In this document: positions 11,641-23,861 of the stretch, one piece after another
Numbering within the stretch: position 1 is the first letter of the stretch
How the letters are laid out: each line of letters begins with the position of its first letter
Source: Saposhnikovia divaricata
Lineage: Eukaryota > Streptophyta > Magnoliopsida > Apiales > Apiaceae
DNA: 64,000 nt
Reading direction: 5' to 3'
Assembly: GCA_036435485.1 (NCBI GenBank)
Contig: CM071600.1
Location: 57,657,546-57,721,545, forward strand
The notes under the pieces: model-generated
What the model saw: the letters and a program-made list of their open reading frames with translations, nothing else
What the model was told of the DNA's origin: nothing
The model's database searches: none
Position numbers and translations under genes: made by a program

Positions 11641-12519
11641 CTAATTATTTTTCGCGCCTTAATTTTTAATTTTTCGAGTTAGTTTTATTTCTTATCTTAT
11701 TTTTATTTTGTTCTTTTTAGGAAATTGTGAGATTTCGGAACTCTTCTCACGAAGCGTGGAGAATTGGAAATTATGGAAAGCTTGCTTCGGTAACCGTATC
11801 TCACTCTTTTCGCCCTTTTTATTTTTAGAAAATCACAAAAAAATTGAAAAATCAAAAAATCCAAAAAAAATAGTTGTAAATACATAATTGTTGCATCATG
11901 CATTCAACACGTAGGTGCACATCATGCTAGATTTTATTTTTTGTTTTTAAATTTTTCGTACCTATAATTGTGGTGATCGCTGGAGGACCCTAAGATACAT
12001 TAAATTTCTTTCTTTCTTTAGATTAAATCACGTAGTGTAAGCATCCATATTTGTTTATAATTTTTGTATATATCATTGTTTGTTGCATCATTTTGTAAAT
12101 AAACTTTAAGGGCATATCCACTACAAGATAAGGGAAGGGATTTCATCACTCTTTCCTTAGCCCAAAAACAATTTAATCCCTCATTTTACATACCTAACCT
12201 TTAATAAAATTAATTAGACGTTTGCCCCTAGGAATTTCGCGCTCAATTAGGAAGGTGCTTAAGAAACGAAGTAATCTTTAATTATTCCGACTTTTTGGTG
12301 TCTAGGAAAGCGAAAGCTGACCTGGCCAATTAAGGTTTTGGTGTCTAGGCTGGTGTTTAGCCTCTTGCCAATGCTTGCACCTACCTGGCCAAGCTGGTTC
12401 GAATAATTATTGATTTACCTAGTTTTTGGTAGCCCTTAAAGTTAGGAGCCAGGTCTAGTTATTTTATTAGGGGACCCTAGGTTTAGGATTTTTCTTATAA
12501 TTTTACACCCTTTCTTTTT
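11641..12519 (+). other. Leader between primer site and gag
   Basis: Untranslated leader of the Athila-like element. It contains short degenerate repeats with GGTGTCTAGG and ACCTGGCCAA (about 12297-12390). No gene. Confidence 0.5.
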
Positions 12520-15500
12520 GTGTGTTTTAATTTATTGCACTTACTTGTTACGTGTTTCCTTTTGTGGTTTATGCGAACTACGTGGATTAGGGATAATTCT
12601 TCTAGACTAGTGAGATCATTTGAGATTTCTTCTTCGTCTAATTCCGAGTCTTTAGATTATTCCGAACCCGTAGTAAACATGGCCATGTCTCTTAGGGACC
12701 GTTGCTATCCTACTCGTTCCGCCCAACCTTCGTGTATCACCCTTCCTCCCGTTAATGGTAATAATTTCGAAATTAAAGCTCACCACATCGGTATGTTACC
12801 TAAATTTAATGGGAGCGAGGGTGAGGACCCGTATCTCTTTCTTCATGAATTTGAGGAAGTTTGTGCCTTACAAAAGCTCCAACAATTAACCGAGGACTCG
12901 ATTAGGCTTAGACTCATTAATTTTGCGCTTAAAGAAAATGCTAAGAAATTGTTGTATAGCCTACCGGTTAATTCTATTTCCACGTGGGAGTGATTTGTGG
13001 TAATTTTTCTTAAAAAATATTTTCCAAACCATAAGACTACAAGAATTACAAACGAGATAAATCAATTTCATCAAAAGGAAAATGAGTCTTTTTGGAAATA
13101 TTTTGATCGTTTCAAAAATCTTTTATCACAATGCCCCCACCACGGAATAGAAAAATGGAGGCTTTGTAAGATTGTTTATGAGGCCTTAGATGGACCAACA
13201 ACCGCGTTGTTGGAATCTATGTGCCAAGGAAAATTCATGGAGAAAGATGAGGACGAGGGTTGGAAATTTTCGAAGAATTAGTCGAAAAGACCATGTTGTG
13301 GGAGTCTACTAGGGAACCTAACAAGTCTAATGAGTCGTCTAGTTCATCTAAGGGTTTGCATTCGATTGGGAGTTCGATTGCAACCGATGCCAAATTAGCC
13401 ACTCTAACTAGGAGACTCGAAGCCCTAGAAACTAGTAAGGCCCCCTCAAATGTGTCTATGTGCCCTAATTTCAATAAAGGTTTTTCGGACTATCCCGCTT
13501 TTGATCAAGTTAATGCGGTGTCTCAACCACCCACTAGGAACGATCCGTTTGCTCCTACTTATAATCCCGGGTGGAGGAATCACCCAAACTTCTCTTGGAA
13601 TCAAGGGCAAAGCTACCAAGCTCCGTCATCTTCTTTTCAACCTCTTTTTCAAAATGCTCCTTCTTTCCAAAAACCTAATCAAAATTCTTTCTCGACTCCA
13701 AATCAAGGTCCCTTTCCAAACCCTACTCAAAATCTCGGTCCTTATCCAACTCAACCTTCTTATCCAAATCAAGCACCCGCCCACCCACCCGGCTTTCATG
13801 AGTCGGATAAGAGACTTAATTCTTTGGAAAAGACTCTTGATGCGCTTTTAAAATCAACGACTAATTTGGCTCAATCTCAACAAACTTTCATGCAAACCAT
13901 GACTCAAGATAGGCAACTTTTGAATGCTAGTACTCAAGCCTTATCTAAGTTAGAGGTTCAAGTGAGTCAATTAGCCAATGCCATGTGTGAGCGAGAGAAG
14001 AATAAGTTCCCGAGTCAACCTGAGGTTAACCCTAAATTCCCTATAAACCAAAGACCTCATGAAAGTGTGAATGCTGTCATTTCTTTAAGGTCGGGAAAAC
14101 AAGTCGATAATCAAGTAGGAATCGAGTCTTCTGAAGACGAAAAAGACGAGTCAAATGTTGAATCCAATCCTAAACTCGATCCTTCAAACCATATTCCAAA
14201 TCCCGAGCCTTTCAAGTCATTTAATCTCACACCTTTAACTCTTGAACCTTCATCTTCCAAATCTATTCCCGAGTCATCAAAATCTTCTCATTCACCAATT
14301 TCACCGAATGAACCTTTGTCTCTTAGTAAACCACTTCAAAAATCTATTCCCGAAGAACCTATCGAACGAGTCTTTAAGCCTAAATCTCCTTATCCGAAAA
14401 GACTCCTTCCTAATAAACAATCGCCTCAAGTGGAAAAGATTTTGGAAGTTTTCAAACAAGTCGAGATCAACATTCCTCTTTTAGACGTGATTAAACAAGT
14501 TCCCTCCTATGCGAAATGTCTTAAAGAGTTGTGTACTCATAAACGAACCACCCAAGTCCCTAAGAAAGCCTTCTTGACGTCCCAAGTGAGCTCAATTCTT
14601 TCTAACCAAATTCTCGTGAAGTACAAGGACCCCGGTTGTCCAACTATTTCATGTGTCATAGGTAATACTTTCGTGGACAAGGCTTTACTTGACTTAGGCG
14701 CTAGTGTGAACTTGCTTCCATTTTCCGTTTATCAAGCCCTAGGTTTAGGCGAGCTCAAAAAGACCAATATGACACTTCAACTTGCCGATCGTTCTATAAA
14801 AATGCCCAAGGGATTAATTGAAGATGTCTTGATTAAAATTGGTGATTTTATCTTCCCGGTTGACTTTGTTGTCCTCGAGACTCAACCCGTCACAAATCCT
14901 AAGAACCAAATTCCTATCATTCTAGGACGACCTTTTCTTGCTACATCGAATGCCTTGATTAATTGTAGGAATGGTTCGATGAAACTCACTTTCGGTAACA
15001 TGACCATTGACCTTAACATTTTCAACGTCGGAAAAGAACCCAACGACCTTTTTGAGCAACCTATAGGAGTCAATGTGGTTAACAAGTTTGTCACATGGTC
15101 TAGCTTCGAGGATAGTGAGATTGAGTCTTTTCTCAACGAGGATTTCAAAGTCAACTATGAGTCTAATCGAGAGTATGTTGATTCGTTAAGGGATATGACC
15201 TCAGAAGAAATGATGAGGGAATTAGATGAAATTTGTTCTAAGTGGGAAACCAAACCCGTGGAGATCTCTTGTGCCCAAATTCTGATTGTTAAAACTCCCG
15301 TTGGTGAACCACCTACATTTGATAAGTCATTAGGTGATTTGAATGACAATTGTTCCAAGTGGGTGACCCCACCCGAGATTGTTAGTAGTGAGCCCGTTCT
15401 TAACACTTATGTACTTAAGAGTCCCGTGGGTACACCACCCACATTTGCCTTAACTCTTTATCTTCCCGAATTTGATCAACAGCCGTTAGGGAAAGAGGAA

Positions 15501-15737
15501 CCCTTGTCTCATGTTATTCCTAGTGATTCGAACCCTAACCAGACTTTCATTATCTCTAATTTGCTTAAACAAAATAAAGAAGCCTTAAGTTGGTTTAGGG
15601 AGAACATTAGTGACAATTGCTCTTTAGGGTTGAATGATTCAATGTTAATTGAGAAAATCTATGCTAATAAAAAATTTCACAAATTTCTTGTTATTTTCTC
15701 AAAGTTGCACCCTAATTATCCTACCGGCATTGGCTAA
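12520..15737 (+). pseudogene. Athila-like gag-protease, broken by one stop and one frameshift
   Basis: The frame opens near 12520 and carries a Ty3 gag core (LPKFNGSEGEDPYLFLHEF, then LKKYFPNHKT and an ALDGPTTALLES helix). It is interrupted by an in-frame TGA at 12991-12993 after STWE, then by a one-base loss near 13255-13262. The remaining frame runs 825 codons to 15737. This has a long Asn/Gln/Pro/Phe-rich linker, a second Pro/Ser-rich linker and a retropepsin domain with LLDLGASVNLLP (about 14680-14725) and IILGRPFLATS. After protease it continues about 260 codons with no RT motifs. Gag would package RNA and the protease would process it. The two lesions suggest this copy makes no intact product. 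Confidence 0.85.
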
Positions 15738-17603
15738 TTCGGTTTTATTCCTTTACCTCCCCTCGTGAAATTCAGGTATGGGGGAGGAATTGTGTGCGTG
15801 AGTAGTGTTAATTAGTTGTTTTTCATTTTCATTCTCTCCGTCATCCCTTGTCAGGTATTATCTCTTCGTTCTCATTTACTCTTTTCTCTTGCATTTGCAT
15901 ACATTGAGGACAATGCATGATTTAGGTATGGGGGAGGGTTTTTAGTGTAAATATTAAAATCAGAAAATCTAAAAAAAATTAAAAAATGAAAAAATCACAA
16001 AAAGAGTTCTTTTCGTATTCTAGTCTTGTTAATTGATTGCTAGTTGCTTGATGCACCCTTGCATGCTATGATAATCTTATGATCCATTAGCTTTTGTTTG
16101 AGAAGTGATTTGCTAAAGTTCTTGTTCACACACTTACACTAGTAAGGTGAAGCTAGTAGACTTATTTGAATGGTGCATGAAATTAGAAGGTCATGATTAG
16201 GTGTAAGATGATTTGGTCTTCATGATTTGAGTACAAGTAGGTGCATTGAAGATACCTTTACTTGAGATTGATTATGTTTTACTACACCAAGTGAGATTTT
16301 GACCCTATATGCACATCTTTTGCATTTATATTCTTTTGCTTGAGTGTCCACTTGTCATTTGCATCGCTAGCACTTGTTTGAGTTCCTTCTTGAAATACAT
16401 GACATTAATTGATGATAAAATGATAAAGGCACTTAGGAATAACCCATATTTCCAAAAATATCCACACCATGCTTATGTGATCAATTAGTTAACCCTTTGA
16501 GCTTAATCATTTTCCTTCGGTGACACACCACATTACTCGCCTAAGACCTTTTTCTTGTTTAGCCTTACGTATTCTTGATCCCATTTTGTCAAAGGCTAGT
16601 AGGAACTTGAGGGAGCAATAAGGTGTGTGAAATATGGTTTACTATTGTTCATAACTTTCGAGGAAATATTTGTTGTTACCTTGATAGTCGATGTTCAAGT
16701 TAAATCTAAGTGAGGATTATTGTTACATTTATCTTAGCTCTCATAAAAAAATAAAAATAAATAAATAAATAAAGGAAAAAAGAATAAAGAAAAAAAAATA
16801 TATGAGAGCATACTTATGTTTTTTGTAATCCTCCTTCATTCGACTATTCAAGGATTTTTGTTGAAAATGAAAATAAATTGTTTGGGGAGGAAGTTTGGTG
16901 TTGTGCACGATATTCATGGTGACTACTAGCTTTTGACACTTCACCTTATTTTGGCCTTTCTTGACATACCTTGTCCCTAGCCCCATTACAACCCCAATAA
17001 AGACCTTTTGATTGTCATTATTAATGTATGTTGTGATTTAAGTTGGGATGATACCAAGTGTCAAGCATGCATTTGATTTTGTTGGAATTGAGTGATACAC
17101 TTACCCTTGTTCTTGAGTGAATATTCTTTTGTGAGTGAAAGGTGAGGTATTGCTTATTTGTTTTTTGCATAAGAGATCTCAAGTTTTGACTCCGAGGTGT
17201 GCCCTTGTAGACTTAGCATGGTTACCAATAATTTTTGCACTTGATATGAACTTATAATCACTCTTGCATGGTTCTTTAATTAGACTATGTGAATCCTTGC
17301 ACTTTCCACACCAAGACTTTGCAACTTCATTTTGATTCTTAAGTTGATGTATCATGAGAGGACATGTATGTGTGGTGTGCATTGCCATGTGATCTTTTAT
17401 AAGCTAGATGGATTTTGTGGGTACATTCACTATAGGCCCTCACGAGACCTCACTCGTCCACTAGGGCTGCCTAGGGGTTTAAAGGGCTTGTTGCATATGC
17501 CAAATGCAACCGTCACACCTACGAAAAGGAGTATAGGACTTTTTATCTAGATTTTCTTTTTTGTTTTACTCGAGAACGAGCAAAAGATAGGTATGAGGGC
17601 ATT
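15738..17603 (+). other. Non-coding 3' internal region of Athila-like element
   Basis: No RT, RNase H or integrase motif in any frame. The sequence AGGTATGGGGGAGG occurs at about 15775-15788 and again at about 15925-15938, each resembling the terminal polypurine tract. The true tract, with AGGTATGAGGGCATT, abuts the right LTR at 17603. Confidence 0.7.
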
Positions 17604-19595
17604 TGATAATTGCATATTTTTGCATATTTTATTTACCTATTTATTGCTTGAACTCGTGTTTTAATAATTTATTTTGTTGCATTTCAGGTAAATCGCAAAT
17701 AAATAAATAAATGACAAAATAAATAAATAAAGTGCAAGGAAGGGAAAAAGAGGAAGAAAAAGGACCAAAAATGAAAGAAGGAAAAGAATTAGGAGCTTGG
17801 AGCAAAAGGAATATTTCAAGACAAGTGGAAGGTGGAGATCATTCCAACACATTAGAAAAGTGTATAGCCAAGATCAACTCTTCAAAGCTTAAGGGGGAAG
17901 GAAACAAATAAATGGCTAGGATTTCACCACCACACAACCCAAATGTATGGTGGGGATTTACCCAACACCCCCCTTAACCCTAATTCCTATCCTATAAATA
18001 CCCCCTCACCCCCCTTGTATTTAGTAACTTAGATTTTAGGGTAGTTTTAATTTCTTGTATTTCTTTTCTTAGTTTCAAATCTTGTAAACACTTCTATTAT
18101 AATTAATGCAATTTTTATTTTCTTTACTTCTTGTCTTGCTCTTTCGTTATTGTTACCTTGTTTCGTTATTTTCGTAAATCCAAGTAGTGGATAAAGTAGC
18201 GAAAAGCTAACCACTATGGGTTGAAAGTAACGAAATTTAATTTCTTGTTCGTAGTTTTAATTCGTAATTTTGCCCCTTTAAAAATCTCAATTTTATTATG
18301 GGCCATTGAATTCCAAATCAAATCATCGTTATTAGCAATTTAAATTTCGTAGTTAACTTTAGTTATTTGCATTTTAATTTTTAAATAAAAAAACAATAAA
18401 AAAATTAGTTTTAATTTTCAGATCGAATTCTCTTTCTCATTATTTGGTTTTAATTCGAAAGCTTTAAAGATCTAGTGCTTCGTTTCATTTTACTTTTCAG
18501 AAAATAAACAAGTCCCCTCCTCTGTTTTCCTCTTATCCCCCCAAACCCACCTCTTCTTGATTCCCATTCTTCTTGTTTTTATTTTCGAATTAACAGCCAT
18601 ACCTATGTTACTGTTTTGTTTTGGTTTTCTTTTCTCATACCCATGTTTTGTCTCATTTTTTGAGTTTATTTGAATTAGCGTTTTATCAATTAGTGTTGGG
18701 TTTATTTGTATTCGTAGTCCTGTGTTTAGTTTACTGAGTCTGAGTAAAAGTCTAAGTTTTTATGCGCGAGTCTCGTGTCCAGTTCTGTTGATCAGCCGAG
18801 TTTTGGTTGCATTTTTTTTAAATTACTGTTGAATGTCAATTGTTGTAGTTAGTTTTGATTTTCGCGAATTTCTTCTGAATTTTGGTAGTTGTCGAACCGC
18901 TGTTCTATGTGTCTGATTTGTTGTTGTTTTAATTCTCCAATTCTTCGTTTTTGCGCTTCTTTTATGTCCGAGCTGCTGAAATCCGTTTCTTTGTTTACCC
19001 ACATTTACTCGTTTTTTTTAGACTGCGTATGTAACTGAGTTTGCAGCTGTTGGTTAAGGTTCAGTAAATGATTCAACATTTGTTTTGGGGACGGTGATTG
19101 ATTATTAATTTTGATTATCTGTGAATTGACTGCTGTCGTTGTCAATTATAAAGTGTTTGGAATAGTTGGCTGTTTTCACATTGTAATTACTAGTGGTTTG
19201 ATTGGTTAGACATTAGGACTCGATTCTTGATTTGGTTCATTAAATTCTTGTTCCAGGTTGATGTTCTATTTGTCTGTAGAGTGTCTAATTTGTTTGTTAA
19301 ATTTTATCTGATTTCTTTGTTGCAAGAATGTCGAGTCTACTTGTATTAATTTAGTTTTAACTAGTTAAATAAATTGTCATTTAGTTTACTTTTAAAATTA
19401 GATTAAATTTTTGTTTCGAATTTAAATAATAATAAAAAAAATTCTAAATTCCCTAATTCCAAAAATGTTCTAATTCGATTAAATTTAAAATTAAGGTTTG
19501 CGAAAATGAAATAGTCTCTGCGGAACGAATCATAAATTTTACAACGAAACGAATTGTGCGCTTGCGATTCGAATGTCTTTATTTTTAGAACAACA
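17604..19595 (+). repeat. 3' LTR of Athila-like element
   Basis: Starts TGATAATTGCAT and ends TTAGAACAACA; 1992 bp. It carries an extra 11-bp repeat near the start (a second copy of TGCATATTTT text) and another 11-bp insertion relative to the left LTR. A TATA box is at 17993-18000. Confidence 0.92.
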
Positions 19596-19600
19596 GCAGT
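19596..19600. repeat. Target-site duplication GCAGT (right)
   Basis: Matches 9646-9650 exactly. Joining across the insertion restores the reading frame of the interrupted SIRE third ORF. Confidence 0.95.
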
Positions 19601-19768
19601 ACTCCAAAACTGTTCTACAATGTCTAGATACAAAGTTGGGTTGGCCGTAAGTGCTCCCTTGATATATGATTCTGACATCCATTTCACAAAGCACTTGTAG
19701 TTAGCATTTGGGGCTTCGACATCACTTGATAGAGCGATGTAGTTGGTGTTGAATTTCACAGTTGCCAT
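19601..19768 (-). pseudogene. SIRE third ORF, N-terminal portion
   Basis: On the minus strand, ATG at 19768 opens a frame with MATVKFNTNYIALSS and a Trp/Tyr-rich folded segment (CFVKWMSESYIKG). It runs into the GCAGT target duplication and continues in frame at 9645 downward. An ATG-led start about 850 bp after RNase H fits an independently expressed third ORF. Confidence 0.6.
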
Positions 19769-20610
19769 TGATACAGAGAAAAGAGAGAAGAGAACTAAGG
19801 TCAAAGAAGAAATTTGACTTTTGAGATTAGGGTTTACAGGGGTTTTGGAGTTTTAGTTGCTTGAGAAATTGAATGAAATGAATTGAATAGTTATGGAATT
19901 GTATAGATATGAATTACTTGAATTGTCGATTAGATATATGATTTGGATCGACAAGTCAGGTATTGGAGAAGTAGAAAACAACTATTCGATAAGTCAAGAA
20001 AGGCTTAATCGATAACTCAAGCAGTTTGATACTCAAAGCTGGCAGTTATCTAACTTAGAATTAATTCTAAATTAAATAAAATATGTTTTTGTGAGTGAAT
20101 TAAAATTTTAGATAAAAATCCAAAAAGAATTAAGTGTCAGCGAGAAATCAGCCTTTTCAAATGATTCGACAACTCAAATACAGTATTCGAGAACCCAGTC
20201 AATCGAGAACTAAAATACCTTATTCGAGAAGTCAAGCATGTCTTTGTTCGATTTCTCTAAAAGACTCTATTCAAGAACTCAAGAGGGTTCTGAATAGGCT
20301 TATTAGAGAAGTCGTGCAAAGAGTCATTCGAGAAGTCTGAGTTGTCGAACTATACTTTTCACTCATAAAACTCAATTTTCACTATCTTTAAAAATTTATC
20401 AGAATTATTCAATGAAGAATATTCTAACAAATTAAATAATGATATTCTGAAAATTTTCATAGAAATTTCAAGCTAACAAAGTATGATTTCAACATATGCA
20501 GCAACTGTAATATTTATAAATCATACTTCAGGCAACATTTACTTCAAGAATATTGAGCATTTAGATAAAGTAAATGTTTACTGCTGCAACAAACTAGTTG
20601 GCATTTTCAC
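19769..20610 (-). other. Spacer between RNase H and third ORF of SIRE element
   Basis: Non-coding. The stretch at about 20150-20350 is rich in TTCGAGAA, TCGAGAAC and GTCGAA words, like the block in the LTR at 4190-4590. The remainder is AT-rich with no recognised feature. Confidence 0.5.
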
Positions 20611-22053
20611 TTAGCCAGAATCTGAAGAATTCAGCATTCCAATCTCACTAACCAACCTTGTGAAGGTGGCTTTATCTAATGGCTTAGTGAATATGTTAGC
20701 TAATTGTTTGTCTGTGGGAACATAGTGCAACTCAATGGTTCCATTAGTTGCATGTTCCCTTATGAAATGATATCTGATGTCAATGTGCTTTGTCCTAGAA
20801 TGATTGATAGGATTGGCAACTATAGAGATTGCACTTGTGTTGTCACATATAATTGGAATTCTCTCCAACACAAGTCCATAGTCTCTAAGTTGGTTTCTAA
20901 TCCAAAGTACTTGAGCACAGCAACTCCCAGCAGCTATGTATTCAGCCTCAGCTGTAGAAGTTGACACAGATTGCTGTTTCTTGCTATACCAAGAGACTAA
21001 CCTTTGGCCAAGAAGCTGTCAGCTTCCTGATGTGCTTTTCCTATCCACTCTGCATCCAGCATAATCAGCATCAGAGTAGCCAACCAGGTTGAAACCTGTG
21101 TCCTTAGGATACCATAACCCCAAGTTTGGTGTGCCCTTCAGATATCTAAAGATCCTCTTTATTGCAATCAAATGTGACTCCTTTGGATTTGATTGAAACC
21201 CTGCACACAAGCATGTTGCAAACATGATGTCTGGCCTACTTGCAGTGAGATAGAGTAGAGAACCAACCATGCCTCTGTAGATTGAGATATCTACCTTCTT
21301 GTCCTTAGCATCCTCATCCAATTTAGTGGTAGTGGCCATGGGGGTCTTTGCAGGTGAGCATTCTTCTAAGTCAAACTTCTTCAATAGGTATTTGATGTAC
21401 TTGGTTTGACTGATAAGAATGCCATCCTTCCTTTGACTAACTTGCAATCCAAGAAAGAATGTCAACTCTCCCATCATGCTCATCTTATATCTGCTCTGCA
21501 TGAGTTTAGAGAATTTCTCACACAGCTTCTCATTTGTAGAGCAAAATATGATATCATCCACATAGATTTAAACTAGGATAATATCATCACCATGCTTCTT
21601 GTAAAATAGTGTCTTGTCCAGTGTGCCTCTAGTGAATTTATTTTCTAGAAGAAATTGTGATAGAGTATCATACCATGCCCTTGGAGCCTGTTTAAGCCCA
21701 TATAGTGCCTTAAGCAATCTGTACACAAATTCTGGGAAATGTGGATCCTCAAAGCCAGGTGGCTGTTGCACATAAACTTCTTCTCCCAACTCTCCATTCA
21801 GAAATGCACTCTTGACATCCATCTGATAGACTTTGAAGTTTGAATGTGCAGCAAATGCCAAGAAAATTCTGATGGCCTCCAATCTAGCAACAGGGGCAAA
21901 AGTATCATCATAATCAATGCCTTCCTGTTGAGAGTATCCTTTTGCAACCAACCTTGCCTTGTTCCTTATTATTACACCATCTTCATCCATCTTATTCTTC
22001 AGAACCCATTTTGTTCCAACAATGGTTCTATTCTTTGGTGCATGCACAAGTTC
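20611..22053 (-). pseudogene. SIRE-type reverse transcriptase and RNase H
   Basis: Minus-strand copia RT with the N-terminal KARLVAKGYSQQEGIDYDDTF block, QMDVKSAFLNGELGEEVY, LYGLKQAPRAWY and the catalytic YVDD (YVDDIIF near 21550). It is followed by the SRPDIMFATCLCAGFQ connection and RNase H (YSDADYAGC, STAEAEYIAAG, DNTSAISIVANP, RTKHIDIRYHF). Stops interrupt it at 22051-22053 (Trp to stop after FERNKV), just before the YVDD block (Gln to stop, about 21565) and in RNase H near 21016. The RT active site itself is intact. RT and RNase H would copy element RNA to DNA in cytoplasmic particles. Confidence 0.85.
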
Positions 22054-23856
22054 TCATACTTTGTTTCTTTCAAATTGATTCAGCTCCTCTTGCATAGCAA
22101 TAATCCAATCTGGATCCATCAGTGCATCATCAAGTTTCTTAGGCTCAATCTGAGATAGAAAACAACCATAGAGACACTCATTTTGAGTTGCTCTCCTAGT
22201 TCTCACTCCTGCATTTGGATCTCCAATAATTTGCTCTGCAGTGTGTGATCTATCCCATTTTCTTGAATGCTCAGTTTTATTTCTCATCCTTGATATTACT
22301 TGATCATCCAAGTCATGATCATTTTCATTTCCTCCCCCTGTGAAATTCCCACTATTCACAGGTGTGTCTTGGATGCTAGTCTCTTCATTGTTGATTGGAA
22401 TAGATTCTTCTCTTGCTTCATCATTCACTGGAGTTTGTTGAATTGTAGACTTAACTTCAGTTTCAATCTCCTCATCAGAATCATCTAGATTTTCAAACCT
22501 TAATGGATCTTCATCTTCATCATTGGCTTCTTCTAATCCAGGTAGTCTACTGTCATCAAAAGTCACATCTGTTCTTTCCATCACTTTCTTTTGACTGATG
22601 ACATAGACTTTGTATGCAATCGTTTCCATAGAATAGCCAAGAAAAATTCCTTTAAATGCTTTTGAATCAAACTTTCCAACATATTCTGAATTGTCTTTTA
22701 ACACAAAGCATTTGCTTCCAAAAGTATGAACATACTTTAGAGTGGGCTTCTTTCCAGTCATCAAGTTGTATGGTGTTTTTCCAGTGTTTTTGTTGATAAG
22801 GGTTCTGTTATGAATGTAGCATGCAGTGATCATGGCCTCAGCCCAAAAATATGTAGGCATCTTTGCATCAAGTAGCATTGTTCTAGCAGCTTCAATCAGA
22901 GTTCTATTCTTTCTCTCAACAACTCCATTTTGTTATGGAGTCCTTGGAGCTGAGAATTGTTGTGAAATGCCATTCTCTTTGTAGAATGATTCAAGCAATG
23001 CATTTCTGAACTCTGTTCGATTATCACTTCTCAATGCAATCACACTTGCATTGTTGGCCTTTGCTTCCTTATCAACTTTCTTTATGTGCTCAATAATTAC
23101 TTTTGGAGCCTCATCCTTTGATGCTAGAAATTCCACCCTTGTATACCTTGTGTAGTCATCAACCATCACCAGGACATACTTCTTTCTTGAGAGTGACATA
23201 ACATTGACAGGCCCAAACAGATCCATATGAATTAGTTGCAGGGGCTTGGTTATTGCTGTCACTGTTTTTGGCTTGTGGCTTGACCTTTTCATCTTTCCCT
23301 TTTGATAAGCCTCACACACTCCTTCTTGACAGAATTCAATTGTGGGCATGCCTCTTACTAACTCTCTTTTAACTAGAGAATTAATGGCCTTGAAGTTTAA
23401 GTGTGATAACTTCTTGTGCCACAACCAACAATCTTCATTTGATACTTTTGAGTAGAAGCAACAAACTTTGTCTTTGTTTGCAGAGTCCATATTGGCTACA
23501 AATAGGCTTCCTTTTCTTACTCCAGATAGAGCAAAGTCACCAGTCTTCTTGTGGGTGATCAAACATTCATCCTTGTCAAAAATCACTTTAAATCCTCTAT
23601 CAGTAAACTGACCAACACTTAGCAGATTATGCTTGAGACCCTTGACTAGTGCTACATCTTCAATGATGACATTACCAACTTTTAACTTGCCATATCCCAA
23701 TGTGTTACCCATGCTATCATCTCCAAAAGCAACCATTGGGCCAGCCTTCTCCTCATACTGTGATAGCAGGGCCATATCACCAGTCATGTGATTTGAGCAT
23801 CCACTGTTCAAAATCCACATGATATTCTTTTCATTTTCTTTGCCCTGCAAACACAA
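22054..23856 (-). pseudogene. SIRE-type protease and integrase
   Basis: Protease begins with WILNSGCSNHMTG. The family has LDSG here, so the catalytic Asp is Asn. Integrase follows with a WHKKLSHLNF His pair. The zinc site reads CQEGVCEAYQKGK where CEACQKGK is usual, so one ligand Cys is Tyr. The catalytic core is recognisable (MDLFGPV, VMVDDYTRY, ALRSDNRTEF, then after a stop NGVVERKNRTL). A TAA replaces a Gln codon near 22932. C-terminal to the core are the usual GKKPTLKYVHTFGSKCFV block and an acidic linker leading to RT. Confidence 0.82.
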
Positions 23857-23861
23857 AGGTA

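Larger units (their letters stand above)
9651..19595 (+). mobile_element. Athila-like Ty3 LTR retrotransposon, gag-protease only
   Basis: A full-length insertion of 9945 bp bounded by TG...CA LTRs and flanked by GCAGT at 9646-9650 and 19596-19600. It has two nearly identical LTRs, a tRNA-Asp-type primer site, a gag-protease frame and a long non-coding 3' part. No RT, RNase H or integrase is present: the internal region jumps from just beyond protease to non-coding DNA. It splits the third ORF of the SIRE element and is therefore younger. The retropepsin form and primer site fit the Athila/Tat branch of Ty3 elements. It would need enzymes from another element to move. Confidence 0.9.
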
